64,000 bases of DNA from Rhodovulum imhoffii (GCF_003046545.1 NZ_QAAA01000001.1:62001-126000); one strand, 5' to 3'. Shown: positions 20,335 through 30,860, counted from the first letter of the stretch. The notes: generated by a model not told the origin, from the sequence alone. Made by a program: numbers and translations.

Positions 20335-22295
20335 ATGTCCAGTTCCTCTACGAAACGGGCGTTTTCCTGAATATACTGGAACCGTGTCTCGGGCTTTTTC
20401 CCCATCAGGCGTTCAACCAGGTCGGCGGTTTCGCCGGGCGTGTCCTCGTCGATCGTGACGCGGATGAGCTTGCGGCTGACCGGATCCATTGTGGTTTCCT
20501 TCAGGTCCTTGGCATCCATCTCGCCCAGGCCCTTGAAGCGGCTGACGTCGATTTTGCCTTTGCCGCCAAGACCCTTTTTCAGCCATGTCTGTTTTTCCGC
20601 CTCGTCCTGCGCGTAAACCCGTCTGGCGCCCTGTGTGAGGCGGAAAAGCGGTGGGCAGGCAAGATAAAGGTGCCCCTGATCGATCAACGGGCGCATCTGG
20701 GTGAAGAAAAACGTCATCAGCAGGCTGGCGATATGGGCGCCGTCCACATCTGCGTCCGTCATGATGATGATTTTTTCATAGCGCAGATCCTCGATGTTGA
20801 AGCGTGTTCCCAGCCCGGTCCCGAGGGCCTGCGTGAGATCGTTGATTTCGGTATTGCTGCCCAGTTTCGAAGAGGCTGCGCCCAGAACGTTGAGAATTTT
20901 TCCACGCAGTGGCAGGAGGGCCTGTGTCCGCCTGTCCCGCGCCATCTTGGCGCTGCCGCCGGCGCTGTCACCCTCGACGATGAACAGCTCTGTTCCGTTG
21001 CGGCTGCTGGCGGAACAATCCACCAGCTTGCCGGGCAGGCGTAACCGCTTGGTGGCGGATTTGCGCTGGGTTTCCTTTTCGGCCCGTCGGCGCAGGCGTT
21101 CCTCGGCCCTGAGGACAAGAAAATCGAGGATCGCGCCCGCGGATTTCGTATCCGATGCCAGCCAGTTGTCGAAATGATCGCGGACTGCGCCTTCGACCAT
21201 GCGGGCCGCTTCGCTCGTGGCGAGACGGTCCTTGGTCTGGCCGACGAATTCGGGCTCCCGGATGAAGCAACTGACCAGCGCACACCCCCCGGCGATCAGG
21301 TCTTCGCGGGTGATGTTGCCGGCTTTGCGGTTGTTCACCAGTTCGCCGTAGGTGCGGATCCCTTTCAGGATGGCGGCCCAGAAGCCCGCCTCGTGGGTGC
21401 CGCCTTCGGGCGTGGGAATGGTGTTGCAGTAGGAATGGATGAAGCCGTCGCGCGACGGGGTCCAGTTGATAGCCCATTCCACGCTGCCGGGCCGGGCGAA
21501 CTTGTCCTGAAAACTTACGCGCCCGGCGAAGGGCTTTTCAGCATAGGTGGCGGCCTTGCCAAGGGTCTCGGTCAGAAAGTCCGAAAGCCCGCCGGGAAAA
21601 TGGAATGTGGCGTCCTGCGGTGTTTCTCCGTCATCCACGACCGATTTCCAGCGGATTTCCACCCCTGAGAACAGGTAGGCCTTGGACCGTACCATCTTGA
21701 ACATCCGCGCGGGCTTGAAGCGGTGCTTGCCGAAGATGTCCGGGTCGGCGTGGAAGGTGACCGTCGTGCCCCGGCGGTTAGGGGCGGCCCCGATCTCCTG
21801 TACCGGGCCTTGTGGCAGCCCGCGCGAAAACTCCTGCGCGTAAAGCGTGCGGTTCCGGGCGACCTCCACCCGAAGACGGTCCGAAAGTGCGTTGACCACC
21901 GAAACGCCCACCCCGTGCAGGCCACCCGATGTCTCGTAAGCCTTGCCCGAAAATTTCCCGCCGGCGTGCAGGGTGCACAAGATCACCTCCAGCGCCGACT
22001 TGCCGGGGTATTTGGGGTGGGGGTCAATGGGGATGCCGCGCCCGTTGTCGCGGATGGTGACGGCGTAATCCGCATGCAGTTCCACCTCGATGCGGGAGGC
22101 ATGGCCCGCGACGGCTTCGTCCATCGCGTTGTCGAGTACCTCTGCCACAAGATGATGCAGCGCCCGTTCGTCCGTCCCGCCGATATACATGCCGGGGCGT
22201 TTGCGCACGGGTTCCAACCCCTCGAGAACCTCGATCGAGGAGGCATCGTAGGACTCGGGGAGCGAGGCCCCTGAAAGCAGGTCGTCGGCGGGCAT
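20331..22295 (-). CDS. parE: DNA topoisomerase IV subunit B
   Basis: A 654-residue type IIA topoisomerase B subunit. The GHKL ATPase domain is clear (EVLDNAMDEAVAGHA, DNGRGIPIDPHPKYP, GGLHGVGVSVVNALS), followed by the transducer and the TOPRIM domain (FIVEGDSAGGSAKMARDRRTQ, MTDADVDGAHIASLL). It ends with the short tail MGKKPETRFQYIQEN. Length and KLVDCSASSRNG before TOPRIM fit ParE better than GyrB (about 800 residues). It decatenates chromosomes together with ParC, which is not in this window. Confidence 0.95.
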   Translation of the reverse strand: MPADDLLSGASLPESYDASSIEVLEGLEPVRKRPGMYIGGTDERALHHLVAEVLDNAMDEAVAGHASRIEVELHADYAVTIRDNGRGIPIDPHPKYPGKSALEVILCTLHAGGKFSGKAYETSGGLHGVGVSVVNALSDRLRVEVARNRTLYAQEFSRGLPQGPVQEIGAAPNRRGTTVTFHADPDIFGKHRFKPARMFKMVRSKAYLFSGVEIRWKSVVDDGETPQDATFHFPGGLSDFLTETLGKAATYAEKPFAGRVSFQDKFARPGSVEWAINWTPSRDGFIHSYCNTIPTPEGGTHEAGFWAAILKGIRTYGELVNNRKAGNITREDLIAGGCALVSCFIREPEFVGQTKDRLATSEAARMVEGAVRDHFDNWLASDTKSAGAILDFLVLRAEERLRRRAEKETQRKSATKRLRLPGKLVDCSASSRNGTELFIVEGDSAGGSAKMARDRRTQALLPLRGKILNVLGAASSKLGSNTEINDLTQALGTGLGTRFNIEDLRYEKIIIMTDADVDGAHIASLLMTFFFTQMRPLIDQGHLYLACPPLFRLTQGARRVYAQDEAEKQTWLKKGLGGKGKIDVSRFKGLGEMDAKDLKETTMDPVSRKLIRVTIDEDTPGETADLVERLMGKKPETRFQYIQENARFVEELDI

Positions 22296-22655
22296 GGCTG
22301 CTCGTTTCTTGATTTTTGGTGCGACGTATTAGAGCAGGTGCCGCCCGCCGGGGCAATCGGTTTCACGGGGGCGTACAGGGGATCGGCGTGAAATCCTGCT
22401 AATGGGCGTACGGGTGGCCAATGCGTTTGTCGTCCAGCCGGTGCGGCCTGGATGCGGGCGGCAGGATATAGTGGGCGGCCATCAGGGGGAGGGGATAATC
22501 CCTGCCGGGTGCAATTTTGCGCGAACGTGTCGCCGGCTTCGCATGTTTGGCGGGCAGGGATCTGGGTCGCGGCGTTTGCAATGATTTGACATCGCTCAAT
22601 GACGGAATGCCATCCAAATGTTAGAATTAGTAAATTTCCAGTGAAAGGAGTGCCC
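22296..22655 (+). other. 360-base divergent intergenic region, no gene seen
   Basis: Region between parE (minus) and ppk2 (plus). It holds an exact TTGACA at 22586-22591 that could be a -35 element for ppk2, but the expected -10 position is poor. GAAAGGAG at 22643-22650 is the ppk2 ribosome site. An open frame on the minus strand (22399-22617) has no recognisable family, no ribosome site and an unusual composition, so I do not call it a gene. No RNA gene or repeat is visible. Confidence 0.5.
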
Positions 22656-23636
22656 ATGGCCGAGCTTCCTTCGACCCCCCCCGTCAAGCCGACCTCTTCC
22701 CCCAAGACCCCGAAACCCAATGGGCAGGCGACCCCCGCAACGGTCGATGCGCCTCCGCGCTGGGCACCTGATCCGGTCAGTATCGCGCATGCGTTCGAGA
22801 GTGGCGAATACCCCTATGACAAGAAGCTTTCCCGCCGTTCCTATGAGGCCCAGAAGGCCAAGTTGCAGGCCGAACTTCTCAAGGTTCAGAAATGGGTGGC
22901 CGAAACGGGGCAAAAGATCGTGCTTTTGTTCGAAGGGCGTGATGCCGCTGGCAAGGGGGGCACGATCAAGCGATACATGGAGCATCTCAACCCGCGGGAG
23001 GCGCGTATTGTCGCCCTGAACAAGCCCTCCGAAAAGGAAAAGGGGGAGTGGTTTTTCCAGCGTTACATCGAACATCTGCCAACCGCGGGTGAGATGGTGT
23101 TTTACGACCGGTCCTGGTACAACCGCGCCGGGGTGGAGCGCGTGATGGGGTTTTGCACCCCAAGTGAATATCTGGAATTCATGCGCCAGACGCCCGAACT
23201 GGAGCGGATGCTGGTGCGTTCGGGCATTCGCCTGTACAAGTACTGGTTTTCCGTCACGCAGGATGAGCAGCACCGCCGCTTTTCAAGCCGTGAGACCGAC
23301 CCGCTCAAGCGTTGGAAGCTGAGCCCGGTCGACAAGGCCAGCCTGGACAAGTGGGATGACTATACCGAGGCGAAGGAGGCGATGTTCTTCTACACCGACA
23401 CTGCCGATGCGCCCTGGACGATCATCAAGTCCAACGACAAGAAACGCGCGCGGTTGAATTGCATGCTGCATTTTCTGAACTCGCTGGACTATCCGGGCAA
23501 GGACCTGAAAATCGCCCATGCGCCGGATCCGCTGATCGTTGGCCGGGCCGAACATGTGATCCACAAGTCGGATCATATCCTCGGGAACTCCCTGCATCCG
23601 GACTTGCGCAAAACGAGGGAAAAAGAGGGCGGCTGA
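22656..23636 (+). CDS. ppk2: Polyphosphate kinase 2
   Basis: A 326-residue PPK2 (class I-like, one catalytic domain) that uses polyphosphate to phosphorylate nucleoside diphosphates. Walker A is FEGRDAAGKGGTIKR (about 90-104), the lid Arg region is LNPREARIVAL, and Walker B is FYDRSWYNRAGVERVMGF (about 148-165). The first 60 residues are Pro-rich and poorly conserved. ATG 22656 follows GAAAGGAG by 5 bases. Together with ppk1 and ppx at 8-12 kb the cell has both the synthesis and the utilisation route for polyphosphate, though ppk2 stands alone here. Confidence 0.93.
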   Translation: MAELPSTPPVKPTSSPKTPKPNGQATPATVDAPPRWAPDPVSIAHAFESGEYPYDKKLSRRSYEAQKAKLQAELLKVQKWVAETGQKIVLLFEGRDAAGKGGTIKRYMEHLNPREARIVALNKPSEKEKGEWFFQRYIEHLPTAGEMVFYDRSWYNRAGVERVMGFCTPSEYLEFMRQTPELERMLVRSGIRLYKYWFSVTQDEQHRRFSSRETDPLKRWKLSPVDKASLDKWDDYTEAKEAMFFYTDTADAPWTIIKSNDKKRARLNCMLHFLNSLDYPGKDLKIAHAPDPLIVGRAEHVIHKSDHILGNSLHPDLRKTREKEGG

Positions 23637-23677
23637 AGGCTCTTGCCCCGCCGGGGGCGTCGGGCTAAGCGGGGCGC

Positions 23678-25036
23678 ATGCCTGCTTCGGAGACGCCTCT
23701 GACCCCGGCGCAGCATCTGCGCGCCATTCTTGTGCTGGGGCTGCCGTTGATCGGCAGCCACCTGGCCCAATTCGCCATCACGGCAACCGATGCGCTGATG
23801 CTGGGCCGGTACGATGTGGAGGCGTTGGCCGCCGAGGTTCTGGGCGGGGCGCTGTTTTTCATTTTTTTCATCATGGGGTCGGGGTTTGCCTGGGCGGTGA
23901 TGCCCATGGTGGCCACTGCCGCCGCCGGAGGTGAAGAGGCGCAGGTGCGTCGCGTCACCCGCATGGGGGTGTGGATTTCGGCGGGGTTTGCGATTGTGAC
24001 CTTGCCGGTTTTCCTGTTGGCGGAATCGCTGCTTCTTATGGGCGGGCAGGAGCCCCATATCGCCGCGCTGGCGCAGGATTACCTTGGTATCCTTGGCTTT
24101 GGCATGTTGCCCGCGCTGGTGGTGATGGTGCTGAAAAGCTACTTCGCCGCGCTGGAACGCACCCGCATTGTCCTGTGGGTGACGCTGGGTGCGGTGGCTC
24201 TCAACGTGCTGGGCAATTACGCGCTGATCTTCGGGCGGCTGGGCTTCCCGGAAATGGGCATTCGCGGGGCGGCGATATCCTCGATCGCGGTCCACCTGGT
24301 CTCAATGGCGGGGCTGGTGGTTTACGCCAGGGTTGCGACCCCGGAACACGCGTTGTTCCAGCGGCTCTGGCGCCCGGATTGGGAGGCTTTCTTTCGCGTG
24401 TTCCGTCTGGGCTGGCCGATCGGGTTGACCAATCTGGCCGAGGTCGGGTTATTCGCGGCATCTTCGGTGATGATGGGCTGGCTTGGGGCGGTGCCGCTGG
24501 CCGCGCACGGGATTGCGTTGCAGATTTCTTCGGCCACGTTCATGGTGCATGTGGGATTGTCGAATGTGGCGACGATCCGTGCCGGGCGGGCGCTGGGCCG
24601 GGGCTCTGAACAGGATTTGCGCCGGGGTGCGCAGGTCGTAACGGCGGTGTCGATGGCGATGGCGCTGGCGGCGGTCGTTTTGTTTCTGACTCTGCCCGGT
24701 TCGCTGATCGGGCTGTTCCTCGATGCGGATGAGCCCCAGCGCGCCGCCCTGATCGCCGCGGGCACCGGGATGCTGGCGGCGGCGGCACTGTTCCAGTTCG
24801 CCGATGCCGCGCAGGTGATTGCGCTGGGCCTGTTGCGCGGGGTGCAGGACACGCGTGTACCGTTGGCGATCGCCGCGATCAGTTACTGGCTGGTTGGTGC
24901 CCCTTCAAGTTATGCTCTGGGCTTTGGCCTGGGATGGGGTGGGGTCGGTGTCTGGCTGGGGCTGGCCTGCGGTCTGGCGCTGGCCGGTGTCTTCATGATG
25001 TCGCGGTTCTGGCTGCGCAGCGTGCGCCATCTCTGA
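23678..25036 (+). CDS. MATE family multidrug/toxin exporter
   Basis: A 452-residue MATE-family transporter with 12 predicted transmembrane helices in two MatE halves (LRAILVLGLPLIGSHLAQF at the start; FRLGWPIGLTNLAEVGLFAA at the second half). The family exchanges cationic drugs or metabolites for H+ or Na+. Substrates cannot be predicted. The gene abuts the end of the convergent gene at 25037 with no gap. Confidence 0.92.
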   Translation: MPASETPLTPAQHLRAILVLGLPLIGSHLAQFAITATDALMLGRYDVEALAAEVLGGALFFIFFIMGSGFAWAVMPMVATAAAGGEEAQVRRVTRMGVWISAGFAIVTLPVFLLAESLLLMGGQEPHIAALAQDYLGILGFGMLPALVVMVLKSYFAALERTRIVLWVTLGAVALNVLGNYALIFGRLGFPEMGIRGAAISSIAVHLVSMAGLVVYARVATPEHALFQRLWRPDWEAFFRVFRLGWPIGLTNLAEVGLFAASSVMMGWLGAVPLAAHGIALQISSATFMVHVGLSNVATIRAGRALGRGSEQDLRRGAQVVTAVSMAMALAAVVLFLTLPGSLIGLFLDADEPQRAALIAAGTGMLAAAALFQFADAAQVIALGLLRGVQDTRVPLAIAAISYWLVGAPSSYALGFGLGWGGVGVWLGLACGLALAGVFMMSRFWLRSVRHL

Positions 25037-25450
25037 TCAGCCTTTGTCGGCGTCCTTTTCCGCCTGCGCGGCGCGTTTGCGGACCAAAACCGTGCGCAGG
25101 TCATGCATGGCCAGCAACAGCGTGTCGGTCAAAGCTTCCAGTTCGGCTTCGGTGGCGCGGCTTTGCGCCCAATGGGCGATGGTGTTCAGGTGATCGATCG
25201 TTCGGAGGATATCATCGAGGGTGCGCGACTCGATCTGGGTGAGCCGCGCATCCATCCATTTCCCGATCTCGGCCTCGTCGGCTTTCGTCAGCTTGCGTCC
25301 GCCCTGTGGTTTGATCTCACCGTTGCGGATATTAACATTGGCCAGCGGTTCGAGGTCCAGCCTGAGGTGGCGGTTTTCCGCGTTGACACGGAAAACCTGG
25401 GCCCCGTTCTCCCGCACCCGGAAAAAATATTTCGGGAGGCCGGCGCTCAT
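25037..25450 (-). CDS. Conserved hypothetical protein, Rhodobacteraceae type
   Basis: A 137-residue soluble protein without signal peptide. It starts MSAGLPKYFFRVRENG, followed by a short beta region (FRVNAENRHLRLDLEPLANVN), then a long helical half (LTQIESRTLDDILRTIDHLN, TEAELEALTDTLLLAMHDL) that could form a coiled coil. I do not recognise a function. The start lies 5 bases after the aspC stop, so it is the second gene of an aspC operon. ATG 25450 is preferred over a start 24 bases upstream inside aspC because it gives the compact protein. Confidence 0.65.
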   Translation of the reverse strand: MSAGLPKYFFRVRENGAQVFRVNAENRHLRLDLEPLANVNIRNGEIKPQGGRKLTKADEAEIGKWMDARLTQIESRTLDDILRTIDHLNTIAHWAQSRATEAELEALTDTLLLAMHDLRTVLVRKRAAQAEKDADKG

Positions 25451-25455
25451 GACGT

Positions 25456-26715
<1,260 letters not shown>

Positions 26716-26745
26716 TCAAGCGGCTTTGCCGGAAAGGCCCGACCG

Positions 26746-27153
26746 ATGAGCGAAGACATCTCCGCCGGTGGCGGCTGGTATTCCAACGATACCGCAACTT
26801 TCGGCGACCGTCTCGCCGGGGCGCGTGAGGCGGTCGGCATGACCCAAAGTGAACTGGCCAAACGCCTCGGCGTCAAGCTGAAGACCATTCGCAATTGGGA
26901 AGAAGATCTCAGCGAACCGCGTGCCAACCGGCTCCAGACGCTGGCCGGGGTGATGAACGTTTCGATCATGTGGCTGCTCAGCGGTCGGGGGGAGGGACTG
27001 GACGGCCCCGCCGAAGAGGTTGTGCTGAGCCCCGATCTGCGCGAAACCCTTTCGGATATCCGCCAGGTCAAGTCCGAGATCGGACAACTGGCAGACCGCC
27101 TTGGGGTATTGGAAAAGCGCCTGCGCCACGCGTTGAAGGAGCACGGGGAATGA
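26746..27153 (+). CDS. XRE-family helix-turn-helix regulator with C-terminal coiled coil
   Basis: A 135-residue DNA-binding protein. A Cro/C1-type HTH spans about 23-75 (FGDRLAGAREAVGMTQSELA, KLKTIRNWEEDLSEPR, NRLQTLAGVMNVSIMWLL). The last third is helical with heptad-like spacing (LSDIRQVKSEIGQLADRLGV), likely a dimerisation coil. ATG 26746 is chosen over an upstream in-frame ATG because GGAAAGG precedes it. The stop overlaps the sdhE start (ATGA), so the regulator and sdhE are translationally coupled. Confidence 0.85.
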   Translation: MSEDISAGGGWYSNDTATFGDRLAGAREAVGMTQSELAKRLGVKLKTIRNWEEDLSEPRANRLQTLAGVMNVSIMWLLSGRGEGLDGPAEEVVLSPDLRETLSDIRQVKSEIGQLADRLGVLEKRLRHALKEHGE

Positions 27154-27413
27154 ACGGAGAATCGCGTGAAGTGCGTCTCAAGCGGATGCGGATGCGGGCC
27201 TGGCATCGTGGGACCAAGGAAATGGACCTGATTCTGGGCCGTTTCATCGATGACCGCCTGGGCGGGATGGATGCCGCCACGCTCGACCTTCTGGATGCGC
27301 TGATGGAGGAGAACGACCAGGATCTTTACCAGTGGGTTACAGGCCAGTGTCCGGCCCCGGCCCGGTTTTCCGCTCTGGTTGCGCAGGTTGCGGCTCATGC
27401 CGGTGTGCGCTGA
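27150..27413 (+). CDS. sdhE: FAD assembly factor SdhE
   Basis: An 87-residue SdhE/YgfY/SDHAF2 family protein that helps attach FAD covalently to the flavoprotein subunit of succinate dehydrogenase. The essential RGxxE motif is present (HRGTKEMDLILGRF, about 20-33), followed by the acidic LLDALMEENDQDLYQWV helix. ATG 27150 overlaps the stop of the XRE regulator gene. The sdh genes themselves are not in this window. Confidence 0.92.
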   Translation: MNGESREVRLKRMRMRAWHRGTKEMDLILGRFIDDRLGGMDAATLDLLDALMEENDQDLYQWVTGQCPAPARFSALVAQVAAHAGVR

Positions 27414-27650
27414 ACGGACGCAAGCCCGAAAATGCAGGGGAATAACCGCCATGCGCTGAATGCAAATGCCAGCTTCCGCCCGTGGCGCAAGGCGTGCGAA
27501 TTCCTGAAAAACATATAATTTCCGGCACGATACCAGGTGGCGCAACTTTATTCTGCGCCGCAGCGCAAGTCCTTGTTCTGCACTGGTCTTTTCCGTGATC
27601 AGGCCGGTATCCTGTGCTGAAAATTTCGCCAGCCACGGAAGGAGACCTGC

Positions 27651-29171
27651 ATGACGGCCTACGAGTCGCGCGTCCGTAACAGCGCCCTGAGAAACCGGGT
27701 GAGCAGCGCGGAGGAAGCCGCAGCCATGATCAGGGACGGCATGACGGTTGGCATGAGCGGTTTTACCCGTGCGGGAGAGGCCAAGGCCGTGCCCCTGGCG
27801 CTGGCCGAGCGGGCGAGGGCAGAACCGCTCAAGATTACGTTGCTCACCGGGGCCTCTTTGGGCAACGACCTGGACAAGACCCTGGCCGAGGCCCGCGTCC
27901 TGGCACGCCGCATGCCGTTTCAGGCCGATCCGGGTTTGCGCCGCGCCATCAACGCGGGGGAGGTGATGTTCATCGACCAGCACCTGTCCGAAACGGTCGA
28001 GATGTTGCGGACCGACCAGTTGCCGCCTGTCGACATTGCCGTGGTGGAAGCCGTCGCGATCACCGAGAGTGGCGGCATCGTGCCCACCACATCGGTCGGC
28101 AACTCGGCCAGTTTCGCGATTCTGGCGCAAAAGGTGATCGTGGAGATCAACCTCAGCCAGCCTGCCGCGCTGGAGGGGCTGCATGACATCTATATTCCCA
28201 CCCACCGCCCGACGCGCCTGCCGATTCCCGTCGTCACGCCAGAAAGCCGCGTCGGTATGCCCTTCATTCCTGTCCCGCCCGAAAAGATCGCCGCGATCGT
28301 GATTACCGAGAAGAAGGACAGTACCTCCACGATCCACGACCCGGACGACGGGACCCGCCAGATTGCCGGCCACCTGAACGAGTTTCTTCTGGGCGAAGTC
28401 CGCAAGGGCCGCCTGGGCCAAAGCCTGCAACCCCTTCAGGCGGGGATCGGCACCATTGCCAACGCGGTGATGCACGGGTTTCTCGACAGCCCGTTTCACG
28501 ATCTGAAAATGTATTCCGAGGTTTTGCAGGACTCGACCTTCGATCTGTTCGACGCGGGCAAGCTGAATTTTGCCTCCGGGTCGTCCCTGACACTGTCGGA
28601 AAATCGCTATCACCGGGTTCTGGAACGGCTGGGCGATTACAAGCACAAGCTGATCCTGCGCCCGCAGGAAATCTCCAACCATCCGGAAGTCGTGCGCCGG
28701 CTGGGGATCATCGCCATCAACACGGCGCTGGAATTCGACATTTACGGCAACGTAAATTCCACCCATGTCGCGGGCACACGGATGATGAACGGTATTGGCG
28801 GTTCGGGCGATTTTGCGCGCAACAGCTACCTGTCGATTTTCGTCACGAAGTCGCTGGCCAAGGGCGGGGATGTTTCCAGTGTGGTGCCGATGGTTTCGCA
28901 TGTGGACCACTCCGAACATGACGTGGACATCCTTGTGACCGAGGTCGGGCTGGCGGATCTGCGCGGCCTCGCCCCGCGTGAGCGGGCGCACACGATCATT
29001 TCCAACTGTGTTCACAACAGCTACCGTGACGGGCTGCTGGAGTACTATCGCCGGGCCGAGTTGCGCGGCGGACATACCCCCCATATTCTGGAGGAAGCCC
29101 TGTCCTGGCATGTGGAGATGGAAAAAACAGGCCGGATGCCCGGTCGGAAACCAGAGACCATTCCCGCCTGA
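27651..29171 (+). CDS. Succinate/acetate CoA-transferase (acetyl-CoA hydrolase family)
   Basis: A 506-residue CoA-transferase of the AarC/SCACT (acetyl-CoA hydrolase/transferase) family, which moves CoA between acetyl-CoA and succinate or similar acids. The N-terminal domain (SAEEAAAMIRDGMTVGMSGF) and the C-terminal AcetylCoA_hyd_C domain are both present. The likely catalytic Glu is in MYSEVLQDSTFDLFDAGK, and NGIGGSGDFARNSYLSIF is a typical CoA-binding loop. GGAGACCTGC precedes the ATG. A LdtR-like regulator follows. This enzyme could link acetate or propionate CoA chemistry to the pccA/mcmA pathway. Confidence 0.9.
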   Translation: MTAYESRVRNSALRNRVSSAEEAAAMIRDGMTVGMSGFTRAGEAKAVPLALAERARAEPLKITLLTGASLGNDLDKTLAEARVLARRMPFQADPGLRRAINAGEVMFIDQHLSETVEMLRTDQLPPVDIAVVEAVAITESGGIVPTTSVGNSASFAILAQKVIVEINLSQPAALEGLHDIYIPTHRPTRLPIPVVTPESRVGMPFIPVPPEKIAAIVITEKKDSTSTIHDPDDGTRQIAGHLNEFLLGEVRKGRLGQSLQPLQAGIGTIANAVMHGFLDSPFHDLKMYSEVLQDSTFDLFDAGKLNFASGSSLTLSENRYHRVLERLGDYKHKLILRPQEISNHPEVVRRLGIIAINTALEFDIYGNVNSTHVAGTRMMNGIGGSGDFARNSYLSIFVTKSLAKGGDVSSVVPMVSHVDHSEHDVDILVTEVGLADLRGLAPRERAHTIISNCVHNSYRDGLLEYYRRAELRGGHTPHILEEALSWHVEMEKTGRMPGRKPETIPA

Positions 29172-29251
29172 CCTGCCTGTAAAGGACTGCTTTAAGACAA
29201 TTTTCGGAACTTCCGCGCTATCCCGTACTGGCACACAACGCGGAGGTTCCG

Positions 29252-29749
29252 ATGAACGCCTACAGCCCGGTCCCAAGGCAACCCTCCCCCGATTTTCTGG
29301 CGGGGCACCTTGAAACCGTTTCACTGATCGAACGGCTTCACCGCCTGTTGCTGGATGTCATCAAGGATGAGTTCGAGCGTCTGGGTGTAATTGATCTCAA
29401 TCCGGTCCAGGCGCTGATGCTGTTCCACATTGCTGACAAGGAAGTCACCGCGGGGGAGTTGAAATCCCGTGGTTATTATCAGGGCTCGAATGTGTCGTAC
29501 AATCTCAAGAAACTGGTGGACGCGGGGTACATGCACCACCAGAGATGCGAAGTGGACCGGCGCGCGGTGCGTGTGCGCCTGACGGAGAAGGGGCGCGCCG
29601 TCCATCGGGCGATTGGGGAACTCTTCGCCCGCCATGCCGACGGGCTGCGGACCCGGCCTGTCCTGGATCGGGATACGCAGGATACGCTGGTTGCCGGGTT
29701 GCGCCGGGTCGAACGGTTCTGGGGGGAACAGATCCGTTATATCTACTAG
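29252..29749 (+). CDS. LdtR-like MarR-family regulator
   Basis: A 165-residue winged-helix protein of the MarR superfamily, close to the LdtR group of alphaproteobacteria. The recognition region reads GYYQGSNVSYNLKKLVDAGY (about 75-94), followed by the wing QRCEVDRRAVRVRLTEKG. LdtR of Liberibacter controls an L,D-transpeptidase gene and responds to small aromatic ligands; whether that holds here is inference. It lies 80 bases after the CoA-transferase gene on the same strand and overlaps the end of the convergent DUF1194 gene by 4 bases. Confidence 0.85.
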   Translation: MNAYSPVPRQPSPDFLAGHLETVSLIERLHRLLLDVIKDEFERLGVIDLNPVQALMLFHIADKEVTAGELKSRGYYQGSNVSYNLKKLVDAGYMHHQRCEVDRRAVRVRLTEKGRAVHRAIGELFARHADGLRTRPVLDRDTQDTLVAGLRRVERFWGEQIRYIY

Positions 29750-30435
29750 GGAATCGCCCGGTCGCCGATCCAGCCCAGAACGGGCGGCACCAGTTCCCGC
29801 AGCAATTTGCGCTGCATCGCATTTGCAAAGTCGTTGTAATCGCGCGCCTGTTCCACGAAGGCCCCCGGCCCCTTGATGACCTGATCTTGGAAATAGCCCA
29901 GAAGGGCGGCGCCGTTTTCTCCGACGCCGATGGCCAGCCCGTTTACGGTGGTGTTTTCCAGCGGGAAATGCGCATAAGCCAGCGCAGGGGGGAAACCGTC
30001 ATTTGTGATCCCGTCGCCGGAGATATCGAGCGTGCGGAACAGGCAATCCGGCGCGCGGTCAAAAATTTGCGCGGCGTGGCCGATGGCATAGCCCATCGCG
30101 GTTGGAAAGTCCTCTGCCCGGCGGGAGGAATGGGCCACCTTCGCCGCCGCTGCACGCAGCGCGGCCGGACTGTCGACAAGGGTCCAGTCCAGTATCGTAT
30201 GCTGCTGGTATCGTCCGCTCCATTCGTACACCGACAGCGCGACGGGGGTTCCCGGCACAGCCAGGAACGCGCGCTCCACCCTTGGGGTTGTCAGGGCCCG
30301 GGCAAGGCCGGCGCGCTGGAGGGCGTCCTCCCGCCCATCGACAGAGGATGAAACGTCAAGCGCCAGAAGCAGCGCCAGGCGACATGCAGCCTCTGCCGGG
30401 GCGGGCAGCAGGGCCATCAGCGACAGAAGCCTCAC
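29746..30435 (-). CDS. DUF1194 VWA-like secreted protein
   Basis: A 229-residue protein with an N-terminal signal peptide (ends about PAPAEA) and a von Willebrand A-like fold of the DUF1194 family. The MIDAS-like motif is LDVSSSVDGRED (D-x-S-x-S), with DISGDGITNDG as the second metal-site strand. Periplasmic location and metal-dependent adhesion-like binding are expected for the fold; the ligand is unknown. I chose GTG 30435 because it overlaps the gloA stop (GTGA) rather than a TTG one codon earlier. It is the second gene after gloA. Confidence 0.8.
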   Translation of the reverse strand: MRLLSLMALLPAPAEAACRLALLLALDVSSSVDGREDALQRAGLARALTTPRVERAFLAVPGTPVALSVYEWSGRYQQHTILDWTLVDSPAALRAAAAKVAHSSRRAEDFPTAMGYAIGHAAQIFDRAPDCLFRTLDISGDGITNDGFPPALAYAHFPLENTTVNGLAIGVGENGAALLGYFQDQVIKGPGAFVEQARDYNDFANAMQRKLLRELVPPVLGWIGDRAIP

Positions 30436-30860
30436 CAATGGCCTGTGTTTTCCATGCTGGCCCAGGGTTCGGCCGGGGACATGGCCTCGCCCATTTGCAG
30501 GAGTTCGACGGAGATGTTGTCGGGGCTGCGCACAAAAGCCATCCGCCCGTCACGGGGAGGACGGTTGATCGTGACACCGTTGTTCATCAGGTGCTGGCAC
30601 ATTGCGTAGATGTCTTCGACGGCATAGGCCAGGTGCCCGAAGTGGCGGCTGTCCGAGGGCAGGGCGTCGTCCCCGTCCCAGTTCCAGGTCAGTTCAATGG
30701 GGCAATCCTCTTGCCTGGGAGGGGCCATGAAAATCAAACTGAAGCGTCCGGCCTCACTGTCCATCCGGCGGGTTTGTCTCAGGCCGAGCAGTTCGTAAAA
30801 GGCAATGGATTTCTCCAGGTCTTTCACCCGAACCATTGTGTGAAGATATTTGATCTGCAT
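30432..30860 (-). CDS. gloA: Lactoylglutathione lyase (glyoxalase I)
   Basis: A 142-residue VOC-fold glyoxalase I that converts the methylglyoxal-glutathione hemithioacetal to lactoylglutathione. Two VOC modules are visible: [20 protein letters not shown] and [18 protein letters not shown], with the metal-ligand Glu regions LIFMAPP...IELT and [16 protein letters not shown] precedes the ATG. It is translationally coupled to the DUF1194 gene downstream and divergent from thyX (110-base gap). Confidence 0.9.
   Translation of the reverse strand: MQIKYLHTMVRVKDLEKSIAFYELLGLRQTRRMDSEAGRFSLIFMAPPRQEDCPIELTWNWDGDDALPSDSRHFGHLAYAVEDIYAMCQHLMNNGVTINRPPRDGRMAFVRSPDNISVELLQMGEAMSPAEPWASMENTGHW

Noticed and set aside
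22399-22617. 72-residue minus-strand frame upstream of parE
   Set aside because: No ribosome site, Pro/Arg-rich sequence and no family; most likely not translated, though not excluded.
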